From positions 1,364,001 through 1,428,000 of the forward strand of contig NZ_CP157575.1 in the NCBI RefSeq assembly GCF_051628905.1: a DNA stretch of 64,000 bases, given 5' to 3'. The translations under genes and the position numbers were made by a program. The first letter of the stretch is position 1; each line of letters opens with the position of its first letter. The notes beneath the pieces are model-generated. The model searched no databases, had not been told where the DNA came from, and worked only from the letters and a program-made list of their open reading frames with translations. Origin of the DNA: Asaia sp037151935 (lineage in GTDB: Bacteria; Pseudomonadota; Alphaproteobacteria; Acetobacterales; Acetobacteraceae). Positions 42,499 to 52,170 of this stretch are shown in pieces.

Positions 42499-43737
42499 TC
42501 AGTGGCGCTGGCAGGTATTGGAGGGCGCATTGCCCGCCAGAACCGATTTCAGCCACGCAATCTGCGTATCCATCGACTCAACCATGGCGGCGCCATGCTC
42601 GGCATTGGGCACGACCATATATTTCACATCCGATCCCGCATGGCAGGCATCCTTGGCGTAGGATTCCAGCGTATGAATGGGAATGGTCGTGTCACCCCCC
42701 CCTGCGATCAGCAGGATCGGGCCCTTGGCCTTTTCATAACCGACTGTCTGCTCGGCGAAGAACTTCTTGACGTATTTGTTCTTGTTCCAATCCGGGCGGA
42801 CCAGCTCCTTGGCCGAATAGGGGTAATAGAGGGCGTTGCCCGTCAGCCAGCAAGCCTTGCCCGTCGCTTCGGGATACTGCGAAAGTCCTGCCTTGGAGAG
42901 CAGTTCCTCGGGTTTGAATTCCGGGTATTGCGCGTGAATGGCATAGGCCAGCCACGACATGTAAGGGCCGCCAGCCTTTTTCACGGCAGAGATATTGGCA
43001 TTGATCATGCCAACACGCGCGGCTGGAGCGATGGAAATGGCGCCGAGATAACCGGGGTCGTTATCCTTGGCTTCCGCTTCGGCGGTAGCGAGTGCAGCAT
43101 AGGCGCCCTGCGAATGACCGACCACGAACCATTTCCGAGAAAGATCGGGCATCAGCGCGTGGGCCGCAGGCACTGCGTTGCGAATATCGGCTACCTGGGC
43201 GAATTTATTCATATATTGATGCGGGCTGTCGGTCCCGAGACCGTGATAATCGGTCATGACCAGAACAAATCCGGCAGAGGCCAGATCGAACACGCGCAGG
43301 CCGCCATAATAGACGTCTTTCATCAGCGACGGCGCGCAGGACTGAGCGGTGCCGCTGGTGCCGTGCGCCCAGACGATCACCGGCCAGCCGCCTTCGGGCG
43401 CCTTGCCCGGCGGCACGACGACAACGCCCGACGTCGCAACCGGCTTGCCGTGAGAGTCAGTCGAACGATAGAGAATACGCGTGGCTGTAAAGCCCTTGGG
43501 CAGGCTGTATTCAGGTGCTTTTTCCTGACGCAGCAGTGCACCCGGCGCCGAAGCAGCAATATCGGCCGGGGTGCTGTAGAAAGCCGTGCGCGGCAGGGCG
43601 TCCTGCGCTTCGAGCGAACGGGTGACGGCCGGATCGGTCGGCAAGGGTGGCTCTCCGGCATGAGCAAGCCCGCTCAGCCCGGTGGAGAGCACGAGCATGG
43701 CAAGCAGATTGGCTTTGAGAGACAGTTTCTTGGTCAT
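42499..43737 (-). CDS. Secreted alpha/beta hydrolase, secretory-lipase type
   Basis: 412 residues with a signal peptide (LLAMLVLSTGLSGLAHA). Fold motifs: VIVWAHGTSG (oxyanion loop), VMTDYHGLGTDSPHQYM, nucleophile elbow VVGHSQGAYAA, acid in LLIAGGGDTTIPI and histidine in VPNAEHGAAM. This matches the secretory lipase (LIP) family and tannase/feruloyl-type relatives. AGGTGGAAT gives a strong ribosome site for 43737. It follows the TonB receptor by 46 bp and is followed at once by a second secreted hydrolase. The pair probably removes acyl or ester groups from a compound captured by the receptor. Confidence 0.88.
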   Translation of the reverse strand: MTKKLSLKANLLAMLVLSTGLSGLAHAGEPPLPTDPAVTRSLEAQDALPRTAFYSTPADIAASAPGALLRQEKAPEYSLPKGFTATRILYRSTDSHGKPVATSGVVVVPPGKAPEGGWPVIVWAHGTSGTAQSCAPSLMKDVYYGGLRVFDLASAGFVLVMTDYHGLGTDSPHQYMNKFAQVADIRNAVPAAHALMPDLSRKWFVVGHSQGAYAALATAEAEAKDNDPGYLGAISIAPAARVGMINANISAVKKAGGPYMSWLAYAIHAQYPEFKPEELLSKAGLSQYPEATGKACWLTGNALYYPYSAKELVRPDWNKNKYVKKFFAEQTVGYEKAKGPILLIAGGGDTTIPIHTLESYAKDACHAGSDVKYMVVPNAEHGAAMVESMDTQIAWLKSVLAGNAPSNTCQRH

Positions 43738-43783
43738 ATTCCACCTGAAAAGAGAGAAAAACCTGTTCTGAAACCGGGTGCGG

Positions 43784-46255
43784 TCAGAAATCATACCCGA
43801 TCTGGAAGCGATAACTGGCGGGCATTCCGTAGATCTGCTGGAAATCGCTCACGCCATCTGTCTGGCCCACCGTGCGATAATGCACGTTCGTCACGTTGAA
43901 CCCCATAAGCGCCAGATTCCAGTGCTGCTTGTGGGAGAGCAGATCGAGACGCACATCCAGCAGGCCGTAACCCGGAATATTATTGATCCAGGCTCCGACG
44001 CCGCGTGTGGCATTGAGCGTGGTGCGGAAGCTGTAATTCATCTGCACCCCGGCGGTGTAAGCCCCGTTGAACATCTCATGCTCATAACGGGCAGACGGCG
44101 TCAGGCTCCAGCGCGGGGCGTACGGCAGACGCTGCCCCTGCCAGGCGATCAGATTACCCGCGTAGTCGAGCTGATATTGCGAGGATTTGACGATTTTTGC
44201 ATCGTTATACGCCGCACCGAGATTGAACGTGAGAGTCGGCACAGGCTTCCAGACAATGTTGCCCTCGAGGCCCTGATTCACCGCCGTGCCGATATTCGTA
44301 AGCGTCGACGTAATGGTCTTGCTTACCGCCGAATATTCCGTTGTGAAGTTCTGATAATTGTAAGTGCGATAGTAGAAAGCCGCACCGTCGACGATCAGCT
44401 TTCGGTCGCGTGTCTGGGCCTTGAACCCGGCCTCGACCGCCCAGACCTGCTCTTCGCGATAGGGGTCGATCTGCGCCGTGCTAGCAATGGGGAAGCCACC
44501 ATAAAAGCCGCCCGATTTATACCCGCGCGCCACAGAGGCATAGACCATGTTCAGCGGGTCGAACTGATACCGCAGCACGGCTTTACCGGTCACATGATCT
44601 TTCAGCTGATACTGACGCGTGACGTCAGATGAGACATAATAACCGGGCGATTGCTGGAAGGCACCGTTATAAGTCTTGTATTCCCAGGTGCTGCGCGCGC
44701 CGAAATCGAGCGAGAGCTTGGGCATGATATGATAGGTGATCTGCCCGTAACCGCTATAGGATTGCGTCTTTTGCGTATAGCTCAGAATGCCTTCATTCGC
44801 GGCACCCGAAAGGCCGGTATAAAGCGTCTGAAGCGCGTTATCGAAAAGCTGGAACTGCTTGTTTTCCTCAAGATCCTCATAAGACACATCGACACCCAGC
44901 AGCCAGTCCAGACGCTTGGGCTTGCCTGAGCTGAGGCGCAGATTTTCCTGTGCCATGCGCATGGGCGTATGCTCGAGCTGGGTGGCATAGACCGGACCGG
45001 TGGCGGCGTAGTTGTAGTTGAGCCCATAATCGAAATAATCGAGCGAGGTGATGGAGGTTAGCTCCATTCCACCCAGATCGCCGACGGCGCTGAACTGGGC
45101 GCCACCCGCTTTATTGTCGAGCTGGTTGGTCGGCGCAGAAAGCACTTTCGTGCCATCCTGCGTCTGGCGCGAGGCGGCCTGGCTCGCATCGCCGAAAGCC
45201 TGCGGCAATGTGAGACAGTTCTGCTGATCGGCATAGCCTGCGATCATGGCAGAGCAGAAGCCGCCTGTCGTGTTATAAACACCCAACGCCGTTGCCAGAG
45301 CGAGCTGTGACTTGTCACGGCTGCCATGCAGATCGAAATTCAGCGTCCAGTTATCGAGCTTTGCCGCGACTTCCAGGCGCACCGCGTCACGGTTCTTGCG
45401 GCCCCATTTTGCGCCATTCTGAAGCGAGGTCTGCCAGCCGCTCCAGCCATGATCCGAGGTCTCGGCGATACGGAAAGCGAGATTGCGCGTGATCGGTGCG
45501 CCATAGGCAGCATTGATATGGCCATCGCCCCAGCGACCGTAAGACACGGCAACCGACCCGCTCGCCTTGTCGAAATTCGGCTTGTTGGTAAGCACACGCA
45601 CGGCACCGCCGATGGTGTTGCGTCCGTAGAGCCCGCTTTGCGGCCCCTTCAGCACTTCGACACGGGAAATATCGAATAGGCTGCCCGTGCCCATGACCGT
45701 GCTTGGCTGATAAGCATCATTCAGAAAAATAGGGGCGGCGGGCGTGGAGTTGGGATTGAAGTCGGCAAGGCTGACGCCGCGAATGACCCAGGTCGGCATG
45801 GCGCCGCCATAAAAATCGAGATTCTGAGCGTTCGTCGTATATTTGATGAGATCAGGCAGAGCCTGCACGCCAAGGCGGTTTAGTTCTTTGCCCGTGAAAA
45901 TCTGGACAGTTTCAGGGGTCTGCTGTGCCGTCTCCTTGCGACGGCGCGAGGTAACCATGACCTCTTCAACGCCGTTGCCCTGCGCCACAGACGACTTGAC
46001 TGGAGAGAGCTTTACCGGCTTTTTATTTGTTACGATATCGGAACGTTTATGCTGCATCTCTGCTTTCGTCGCGCTCTGGGCATTTGCCGTCACAGGCAGA
46101 ATGCAGAGCGAGCATGACAGCCAGAAGCGCAGTGACAGCGCGCCACGCTTGCGTGCTGGGCGACGCAATCCTGCCGCCACACAGGGCCCGAAAGACTCCG
46201 GTTCGGTATCGAAACGAATAGACGTGCGATATCGGCTCTGCTCATGGCGACACAT
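43784..46255 (-). CDS. TonB-dependent receptor of the hydrolase operon
   Basis: About 823 residues: signal peptide (FWLSCSLCILPVTANA), then VMVTSRRRKETAQQTPETVQIFTG (TonB box and plug start), DLIKYTTNAQNLDFYG, VIRGVSLADFNPNSTPAAPIF, VLKGPQSGLYGRNTIGGAVRV. The plug signatures fit sphingomonad-type substrate receptors more than ferric-siderophore ones. The barrel ends in IGYDF with a terminal Phe. Start 46255 has GAGG nearby. It heads an operon with two secreted hydrolases, DUF3237 and an XRE-cupin regulator. This set looks like a receptor-plus-enzyme uptake locus for an organic ester or amide; the ligand is unknown. It diverges from xdhC. Confidence 0.92.
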   Translation of the reverse strand: MCRHEQSRYRTSIRFDTEPESFGPCVAAGLRRPARKRGALSLRFWLSCSLCILPVTANAQSATKAEMQHKRSDIVTNKKPVKLSPVKSSVAQGNGVEEVMVTSRRRKETAQQTPETVQIFTGKELNRLGVQALPDLIKYTTNAQNLDFYGGAMPTWVIRGVSLADFNPNSTPAAPIFLNDAYQPSTVMGTGSLFDISRVEVLKGPQSGLYGRNTIGGAVRVLTNKPNFDKASGSVAVSYGRWGDGHINAAYGAPITRNLAFRIAETSDHGWSGWQTSLQNGAKWGRKNRDAVRLEVAAKLDNWTLNFDLHGSRDKSQLALATALGVYNTTGGFCSAMIAGYADQQNCLTLPQAFGDASQAASRQTQDGTKVLSAPTNQLDNKAGGAQFSAVGDLGGMELTSITSLDYFDYGLNYNYAATGPVYATQLEHTPMRMAQENLRLSSGKPKRLDWLLGVDVSYEDLEENKQFQLFDNALQTLYTGLSGAANEGILSYTQKTQSYSGYGQITYHIMPKLSLDFGARSTWEYKTYNGAFQQSPGYYVSSDVTRQYQLKDHVTGKAVLRYQFDPLNMVYASVARGYKSGGFYGGFPIASTAQIDPYREEQVWAVEAGFKAQTRDRKLIVDGAAFYYRTYNYQNFTTEYSAVSKTITSTLTNIGTAVNQGLEGNIVWKPVPTLTFNLGAAYNDAKIVKSSQYQLDYAGNLIAWQGQRLPYAPRWSLTPSARYEHEMFNGAYTAGVQMNYSFRTTLNATRGVGAWINNIPGYGLLDVRLDLLSHKQHWNLALMGFNVTNVHYRTVGQTDGVSDFQQIYGMPASYRFQIGYDF

Positions 46256-46473
46256 TGACGGCCTCAAATTGTTCGGGTGCGTGTTTGCGTGGGGAATTTT
46301 CAAATCGATCCGAATACGAAACATCAGATCATGAGCGGAAAATCCGGTCAACAATTTTCTTGAAGAAATAATGACAGTTGCAATTCTCTGTGGAAAAATC
46401 CTCACATCATGGCGGGACAACGCCCGCGCCGAAGGCTAGTCTCGCCGTCACAGCCATCGCGGAACGGGAAACC

Positions 46474-47412
46474 ATGCACGACCGGACCAGAGTGACGACC
46501 GCCCCGATCAGGGCCGTCTGCGCCCTACCCAGCGACCATCCTGACGACGTTGTACGCTTTCTCGTTTCAAGTCATCAGGCAGGCCACGGCTGCGTTCTGG
46601 CGCTTCTGACCGATATCGTCGAGGGTGCCTCGCGTCCCCTGGGCACCCTGATGGCCATACGCGATGACGGTCATTATGTCGGCATGGTGTCTGGCGGCTG
46701 CGTCGAAGCCAGTGTCGTCAGTGAAGCCTGCCTTGCCATGGCAGAGGGGCATGATCGCATCTGCCGCTATGGCAAGGGATCTCCCTGGTTCGATATTGTC
46801 CTGCCATGCCGTGGCGGCATTGGGCTGCACCTGCACGTCATCCGTGACTCAATCGCCCTGACCGGGTTTCTGGAGCTGCGTGCGTCAAGAAGAACAGTCC
46901 TGCTACATTACGACAGTGCAAACGAGACTTTGAACATAGAAAAGGGCGATGCCCTCGTCGGATGGCAGGGTTCTCGCTTCACAGCCAGATTTTTCCCGGA
47001 TCCGCAAATACTGCTTTTCGGCGAGGGTCTTGAGAGCCATTTTCTGACCGCGCTGGCCGCCGCTGCCGGGCTGACCCTGATGAGGGGCGACCTGTCTTCC
47101 GTGGCGCAGTATGCGCAAGACTGTGAGACGGCGCTCGTCTTGCTGCACCACGATCTCGACAGGGAATTACCGATACTGCAAGCCGCGCTGCAAACGAAAG
47201 CCTTCTTCATCGGCTGTCTGGGGAGCCACAAGACACAAGCGCGTCGCCTCGCCGCCCTGCGTCAGGCAGGCCATGATGCCGCGGCTCTGGAGCGGATCCG
47301 TGGTCCGATCGGACTGTTCGGCCCATCGCGTGAAGCCCGCTCCTTGGCCGTTTCGGTTCTGGCCGAGTTGTTTGCCCTCATCGAGGCCCGCAGGGCGAAG
47401 CAGATGCCATGA
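46474..47412 (+). CDS. xdhC: XdhC-family molybdenum cofactor insertion protein
   Basis: 312 residues. The N-terminal XdhC/CoxI domain (VLALLTDIVEGASRPLGTLMAIRDDGHYVGMVSGGCVEASV) and C-terminal Rossmann part (LLFGEGLESHFLTALAAAAGL, AFFIGCLGSHKTQARRLAALR, IRGPIGLFGPSREARSLAVSVLAEL) are complete. XdhC proteins bind Moco, aid its sulfuration and insert it into xanthine-oxidase-family enzymes. The evident client is the large subunit at 35761-37944. Start 46474 follows GGAACGGGAAACC; the frame to 46378 is rejected. The stop overlaps the next gene by four bases. Confidence 0.9.
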   Translation: MHDRTRVTTAPIRAVCALPSDHPDDVVRFLVSSHQAGHGCVLALLTDIVEGASRPLGTLMAIRDDGHYVGMVSGGCVEASVVSEACLAMAEGHDRICRYGKGSPWFDIVLPCRGGIGLHLHVIRDSIALTGFLELRASRRTVLLHYDSANETLNIEKGDALVGWQGSRFTARFFPDPQILLFGEGLESHFLTALAAAAGLTLMRGDLSSVAQYAQDCETALVLLHHDLDRELPILQAALQTKAFFIGCLGSHKTQARRLAALRQAGHDAAALERIRGPIGLFGPSREARSLAVSVLAELFALIEARRAKQMP

Positions 47413-48011
47413 GCACGCAGTCCTGTATCCTGCTCGTCCTCGGCGCCGGTCTGAGTCGTCGCTTCGGCGAGGATGACAAGCTCGAAGCAATGCTCGATGA
47501 CCGGCCTCTCGCGCAGCATGTTTTACAGATTGTGACCACGCTCCCCTGGCAGCAGAAACGCGTTGTCTCTCGCCTCGGAGGGAGGACCTGGCATGCGGCA
47601 TATGATCAATCGGGATTTCAGCGCTTGATCAACCCGGAACCGGAACGTGGATTAGGCTCATCACTCGCATTGGGAATCAAAGGGCTTGAACCGCAAGCCC
47701 GGGTTCTGATCTGCCTCGCCGATATGCCTTTCATCACGCCCGCCCATCTATTGCGGCTATGCGCCGCCAGCGAAGCGGAACCGCATCTGGCTTTCGCAAC
47801 ATCTTCGCCCTCATACCGGGGACCGCCCGCCGTTTTCCCCATGGAGAGTCTTCTAAAGCTATCACCCGAGGGAGACATGGGCGCTCGCTCTTTGATCCGC
47901 ACGGCACAGCTTTTGTCCTGCCCTACTCACGAAACCACCGATATCGATGACGCCGCAAGCCTTGATGCCATCACGCAAGCCAGCCCTCCATCCGACTTTC
48001 CCGGCACCTGA
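47409..48011 (+). CDS. MobA/MocA-like molybdenum cofactor nucleotidyltransferase
   Basis: 200 residues. The nucleotidyltransferase start LLVLGAGLSRRFGEDDKLEAML is followed by RLGGRTWHAAYDQ, NPEPERGLGSSLALGI and the metal-binding ICLADMPFITPAHLLRL, with a C-terminal DIDDAASLDAI. MocA adds CMP (and MobA GMP) to molybdopterin; xanthine-oxidase-type enzymes use the cytosine form, and the pairing with XdhC favours MocA. The glycine motif reads GAGLSRRFG rather than GxSxRMG, a mild variation. Translation is coupled to xdhC. Confidence 0.88.
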   Translation: MSTQSCILLVLGAGLSRRFGEDDKLEAMLDDRPLAQHVLQIVTTLPWQQKRVVSRLGGRTWHAAYDQSGFQRLINPEPERGLGSSLALGIKGLEPQARVLICLADMPFITPAHLLRLCAASEAEPHLAFATSSPSYRGPPAVFPMESLLKLSPEGDMGARSLIRTAQLLSCPTHETTDIDDAASLDAITQASPPSDFPGT

Positions 48012-48318
48012 CGATCTTCCAGCGAACCCTATCGAACAGCACTAAACGGCGACCGCTCAACCGGAATCGACCTTGTCTCATGCGCGACAGCTCTGCAACG
48101 TCACATGAGATTGAACGGTCTGCAAACTGCACGAAGAGCCCCCCGATCCTTCGGCACCGTTCGAAAGTGCCGCAGCTTGCAGCATGGCATCCCGTTCGGC
48201 GGAAAATCTGAACATTTGCATCGAAATCGAAACGACCATAGCGTTGCAGATCCTCGCCCCTGGCGCTGTACTTCCGAAGACTGGAATGCGCCTTACAACG
48301 TAGCGAAAGCGTCTTTTC
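48012..48318. other. Intergenic region, no gene seen
   Basis: About 300 bp between the MobA-like gene and the POT-like transporter. No convincing ORF, hairpin or promoter box was recognised. Confidence 0.5.
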
Positions 48319-49668
48319 ATGCATCCTTCCGAGCCGTCACGGCAGAAAGCCCATCCGGCCGGACTCTATTTCATCGCGGCTGCGCAGGGTGCGTGGTATT
48401 TCTCCCGCTACAGTACCCAGGCCATACTGGTGCTCTATCTCGCGCATGTGGTCTATGCGGCGCCGAGTAACACCGCCTTTCCCGGTGTCGGTGCCCTGCG
48501 CCACCTCCTTTCCTGGGAGGCACAGACCAGTAATGCGCAAGCTCTGGCCTCCACCACGATCGGCCTGCTCGCCCTGTGCATGATCCCGACCCAGATTATC
48601 GGCGGCTTTCTATCCGACCGGTTTATGGGGCGACGACGCGGCGCCCTGGCCGGACTGGTCTTTCTGACATTGGCGCCCCTGTTCTGGGCCTTCGATACGA
48701 GCTTCATTCTGGCACTACCGTGCTTCGTGATTGGCCTATCCCTGGCGGTCAATCTGTTTGCTCAGGTGGGTGACCTCTACGGCGATACGGACCCGCGCCG
48801 CGCGGATGCCTATCAGCTCATGTCGCTGGTACAGGAAGCTGCTGTCATTATCGGCCCGACCTTCTGCGGCTGGCTGGCCGCGCGCTATGGCTGGCACGAA
48901 GGCTTTGCAGCCGCTGGGATCGTCATGCTGGCAGGCACGCTCGCCTATTCTCTGGGCTGGCGCCATCTTCCCGCCCCTGCCGTCCGTAGCCAGCCGCGCG
49001 ATTCAGGGGCTGCACCGGTGCTGTTGCTTAAGACAGGGGGGCAGATCGCGCTTCTGATACCGATACTCGCCATGATCTTCCTCTGCAACGAGCAGATTTA
49101 TGACACCTATCTGATCTGGGGCGAGCAGCATTATAATCGCCACCTGTCAGGCTGGGTGTTCCCCGCAAGCTGGCTCATGTCGCTCGATGCCGGGGTCAGC
49201 TTTGTGACCCAGATCATGGCCATCGCGTTCTGGCGCTATTACACGCGCCATCGTGGCGCCCCCAGCGAATGGGGGCAGATCACGAGCTTCGGTGTTCTGG
49301 GCGCCCTAGCGCCCCTCGTTCTGGTCTATGCGTCGGCTTGGAGCGCCGACCCGAGCCAGATCAGCATGGTCTGGGGTCTGGTTTTTCATTTCATCAACGA
49401 TCTGGCCATGGCAACCATCATGCCCATCAGCCTTGCCTTGTTCATCAGACTGGCCCCCGACAATGCCAAAAGCATGGCGGCAGCAGCCTATGCTCTGGTG
49501 GGTCGTCTGGCCGATATCATGGCAGGCCAGATCGGGCAGAACCTGCCACTCTGGGGCTCGATCCGTTTCTGGCTGCTGCACACCGGCATTATCTTTATCG
49601 GCGTCGTTCTGCTCCTGGTCGCGAAACGGCTCTACACACAAGAAAGTACACACCCCTCCCAAGTATAG
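48319..49668 (+). CDS. POT/PTR2-like major facilitator transporter lacking the ExxER motif
   Basis: 449 residues with about 12 helices. FSRYSTQAILVLYLAH (TM1), GGFLSDRFMGRRRGALAG (loop 2-3), IGLSLAVNLFAQVGDLYG and SLVQEAAVIIGPTFCGWLA follow the layout of proton-dependent oligopeptide transporters. In TM1 the proton-coupling E-x-x-E-R-F of true POTs is replaced by Q-G-A-W-Y-F, so the transport mechanism or direction may differ. It stands alone between Moco genes and iron-type TonB receptors and could move peptides or siderophores. The short leader has no clear ribosome site. Confidence 0.85.
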   Translation: MHPSEPSRQKAHPAGLYFIAAAQGAWYFSRYSTQAILVLYLAHVVYAAPSNTAFPGVGALRHLLSWEAQTSNAQALASTTIGLLALCMIPTQIIGGFLSDRFMGRRRGALAGLVFLTLAPLFWAFDTSFILALPCFVIGLSLAVNLFAQVGDLYGDTDPRRADAYQLMSLVQEAAVIIGPTFCGWLAARYGWHEGFAAAGIVMLAGTLAYSLGWRHLPAPAVRSQPRDSGAAPVLLLKTGGQIALLIPILAMIFLCNEQIYDTYLIWGEQHYNRHLSGWVFPASWLMSLDAGVSFVTQIMAIAFWRYYTRHRGAPSEWGQITSFGVLGALAPLVLVYASAWSADPSQISMVWGLVFHFINDLAMATIMPISLALFIRLAPDNAKSMAAAAYALVGRLADIMAGQIGQNLPLWGSIRFWLLHTGIIFIGVVLLLVAKRLYTQESTHPSQV

Positions 49669-49775
49669 AGCATCAAGTGGGCATAAGAAGCGTGCAACCG
49701 TGCAGGTCGTGCCAACGCCCTCCTGCCGGAGAGCACCCTTGGGGCAAAAGCGTGCGGGACATACACGATCTTAAA

Positions 49776-49801
49776 CTTTCCCAATCTCGGCACTTATTCG
49801 T
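49776..49801 (+). promoter_or_regulatory. Shared upstream motif, copy 1 (TonB receptor at 49912)
   Basis: CTTTCCCAATCT followed seven bases later by TATTCGT. The same two blocks, with six bases between, occur at 53173-53197 before the next TonB receptor. It lies just before the Fur-like box. The function is inferred: a common activator site or alternative-sigma promoter. Confidence 0.5.
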
Positions 49802-49804
49802 GTT

Positions 49805-49823
49805 TATGAGAATCATTTGCATG
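49805..49823 (+). promoter_or_regulatory. Fur-like box
   Basis: TATGAGAATCATTTGCATG reads, on the other strand, as GCAAATGATTCTCAT, close to the usual Fur operator core (AATGATAATCATT-type) seen before iron-uptake genes. It is placed about 90 bp before the receptor start. Confidence 0.6.
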
Positions 49824-49911
49824 TAGTGACACCGCAAATTGACGCATCGGCCTTGCCACACCCCTGCGCGCATGACGCGTAGAGGCCGCTACGCGTCGCA
49901 TGCGGAGTGTC

Positions 49912-52170
49912 ATGAGAAAATACTGTTTCCCCCTGCTGTGCCTGGGTGCAGCGCCGTTTGCCGCGGTCGCCGCACCACTCTCGCAAGAGTCTTCCGACGC
50001 GATAAAAGCAAGAACTGCGCAGTCATCAGCGGCTGTCCCTGCGGCCTCTGCTTCGCCGGTCGCCTCCCCGCCATTTGTGACCAAGCCAAAACAGACAGCG
50101 GATGAACTGATCACCGTCACCGGGCGCGCAACACCGCCCCCTGAAATCACCGATACGCGCTATCAGCCGACGCCCGACGCCTCGACCCTGCGCACGACCA
50201 CGTCGGTTCTGAATATCCCGCAAGTGGTCAATATCGTGTCGCAGCAGGTAATCCGCGATCAGGAGCCGCGCAATCTGGACGATGCGCTGATCAATGTCAG
50301 CGGTATCACCCAGGGCAACACGCTGGCCGGGACGCAGGACACGATCATGAAGCGTGGCTTCGGTGGCAATCGCGACGGCTCGATCATGCATAACGGCATG
50401 CCGCTGGTTCAGGGGCGCGGCTTCAATGCCGCGGCGAACAGCGTGGAAGTGCTCAAGGGCCCGTCTTCCCTGCTCTACGGCATTATGGATCCGGGCGGGG
50501 TCATCAATATCGTCAGCAAGAAGCCGCGCCTTCAGGCCAAGACCATCGCCTCCGTCATGGGCTCGACCTACGGACGGGGCAAGAACGGTTTCGAAGGCAT
50601 GCTCGATTCAACCGGGCCGATCGGCAAGGGCAAGCTTGCCTATCGGCTGGTGCTTGACCGTATAGCCGAAGATTACTGGCGCAGTTTCGGCATGCATCAG
50701 GAGACACTCATTGCGCCATCGCTGGCGTGGCTCGGCAAAAAGACGCAGATCACAGCCTGGTATGAATTTCGCGATTTTCTCTATCCTTTTGATCGCGGCA
50801 CCGCGCTCGATCCGCGCACCGGGCGCCCGCTCGCCATTCCGGCAACGCGCCGTCTGGACGAGAACTTCAATCGCATGACCGGTCAAAGCCATCTGGGCCA
50901 GGTGTCGCTCGATCACCGCTTCGGCGCCGGTTGGTCGGCCCATGTCAATTTCAGCTATAATCAGGAAACCTATGACGCCAACCAGTTGCGCGTTACGGGT
51001 GTCAACGTCACCAAAGGCACGCTGAGCCGCAGCAATGATGCCACCCATGGCGCGTTCAGCTCCGACACTTACGGCACCGCCTATCTCGATGGCCCGATCA
51101 GGATCGGTAATTTCAAACAGACGATCCAGATCGGCATGGATGGCGAATACAGGCTGATTTACCGCAAGGATCTGCTGCGCCAGTCGAGCAGATATACGTT
51201 CAGCTATCTCAAGCCGGTTTACGGGCTCGAAAACCCTTCCTCCACCGTTTCGGCAAGCGATAGCGACCAGACCGATAACCTGCACGATTACTCAGGCTTC
51301 CTGCGCGATACGTTCAAACTTGGTGAGCGCTGGGTCATGGTCGGCGGTGTACGCTATCTCAGCTATCGTCAGATTGCCGGGCGCGGGCGCCCCTTCAAGG
51401 CCAATACCGATATCGGCGACGGTGCCTTTCTGCCTCAGGCGGGGCTGGTCTATCGCCTTGCGCCTGCGTGGTCGCTCTATGCCAGCTATACGCAGTCGCT
51501 CAAGCCGGCCTCGACCATCGCGCCGCTTTCGAGCGGGCTCGTGCTGAGTTCGGGCTTTCAGCCAGAGAAGGGCCGCTCTTACGAATTCGGTGCCAAAATG
51601 GCGCTGCATGACCGTCTGACCGGCACACTTGCCTTCTACGACATCCACAAACGCAACGTGCTCGTTTCTCAATACAACACAACGACCAACCAGACCGACT
51701 ACCGTACTGCGGGTGCGGCGCGCTCGCGCGGCATCGAACTCGATCTGGCTGGTCGGGTGACGAAGCGCCTGAGCATGATCGGCAGCTATGCCTATCTCGA
51801 CGGCGCCACAACCAAGGACCCGCTTTATGCCGGCAAGCAGCTCTGGAATGCTGCTCGTCATACAGCCTCTCTCGGCCTGGCCTATGATATCGGCTCGGTT
51901 TTTGGTAACGACAAGCTGCGTTTTGGCGGCGATGCGCATTATGTCGGGCGCCGAGCGGGCGACTCAGCCAACAGCTTCTTCCTGCCCGATTATGTCACCG
52001 GTGATCTGTTTGCCACCTATGACAGGGTGATTGCGCGGCACTCGGTGAATTTCCAGTTCAACATCAAGAATATCTCCAATGCCGTCTATTATCCGTCAGG
52101 CGTGAACAGCTATTTCGTCTCTCTCGGCGAAGCACGACGCTTCTCCCTGCGCACCATGGTGGCCTTCTGA
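49912..52170 (+). CDS. TonB-dependent ferric-siderophore receptor
   Basis: 752 residues: signal peptide (FPLLCLGAAPFAAVAA), Ala/Pro linker, TonB box region DELITVTGRA, plug (TTTSVLNIPQVVNIVSQQVIRD, ALINVSGITQGN, VEVLKGPSSLLYGIMDPGGVINIVSKKP) and a barrel ending in FSLRTMVAF. The spacing and plug motifs are those of FhuA/FoxA-type hydroxamate or mixed siderophore receptors. GGAG just ahead of 49912 favours that start over 49900. A Fur-like box upstream supports iron control. The next gene starts within its stop codon. Confidence 0.92.
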   Translation: MRKYCFPLLCLGAAPFAAVAAPLSQESSDAIKARTAQSSAAVPAASASPVASPPFVTKPKQTADELITVTGRATPPPEITDTRYQPTPDASTLRTTTSVLNIPQVVNIVSQQVIRDQEPRNLDDALINVSGITQGNTLAGTQDTIMKRGFGGNRDGSIMHNGMPLVQGRGFNAAANSVEVLKGPSSLLYGIMDPGGVINIVSKKPRLQAKTIASVMGSTYGRGKNGFEGMLDSTGPIGKGKLAYRLVLDRIAEDYWRSFGMHQETLIAPSLAWLGKKTQITAWYEFRDFLYPFDRGTALDPRTGRPLAIPATRRLDENFNRMTGQSHLGQVSLDHRFGAGWSAHVNFSYNQETYDANQLRVTGVNVTKGTLSRSNDATHGAFSSDTYGTAYLDGPIRIGNFKQTIQIGMDGEYRLIYRKDLLRQSSRYTFSYLKPVYGLENPSSTVSASDSDQTDNLHDYSGFLRDTFKLGERWVMVGGVRYLSYRQIAGRGRPFKANTDIGDGAFLPQAGLVYRLAPAWSLYASYTQSLKPASTIAPLSSGLVLSSGFQPEKGRSYEFGAKMALHDRLTGTLAFYDIHKRNVLVSQYNTTTNQTDYRTAGAARSRGIELDLAGRVTKRLSMIGSYAYLDGATTKDPLYAGKQLWNAARHTASLGLAYDIGSVFGNDKLRFGGDAHYVGRRAGDSANSFFLPDYVTGDLFATYDRVIARHSVNFQFNIKNISNAVYYPSGVNSYFVSLGEARRFSLRTMVAF

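Noticed and set aside
46378..46473. Upstream extension of XdhC
   Set aside because: The added residues do not fit the family, and a ribosome site lies just before 46474.
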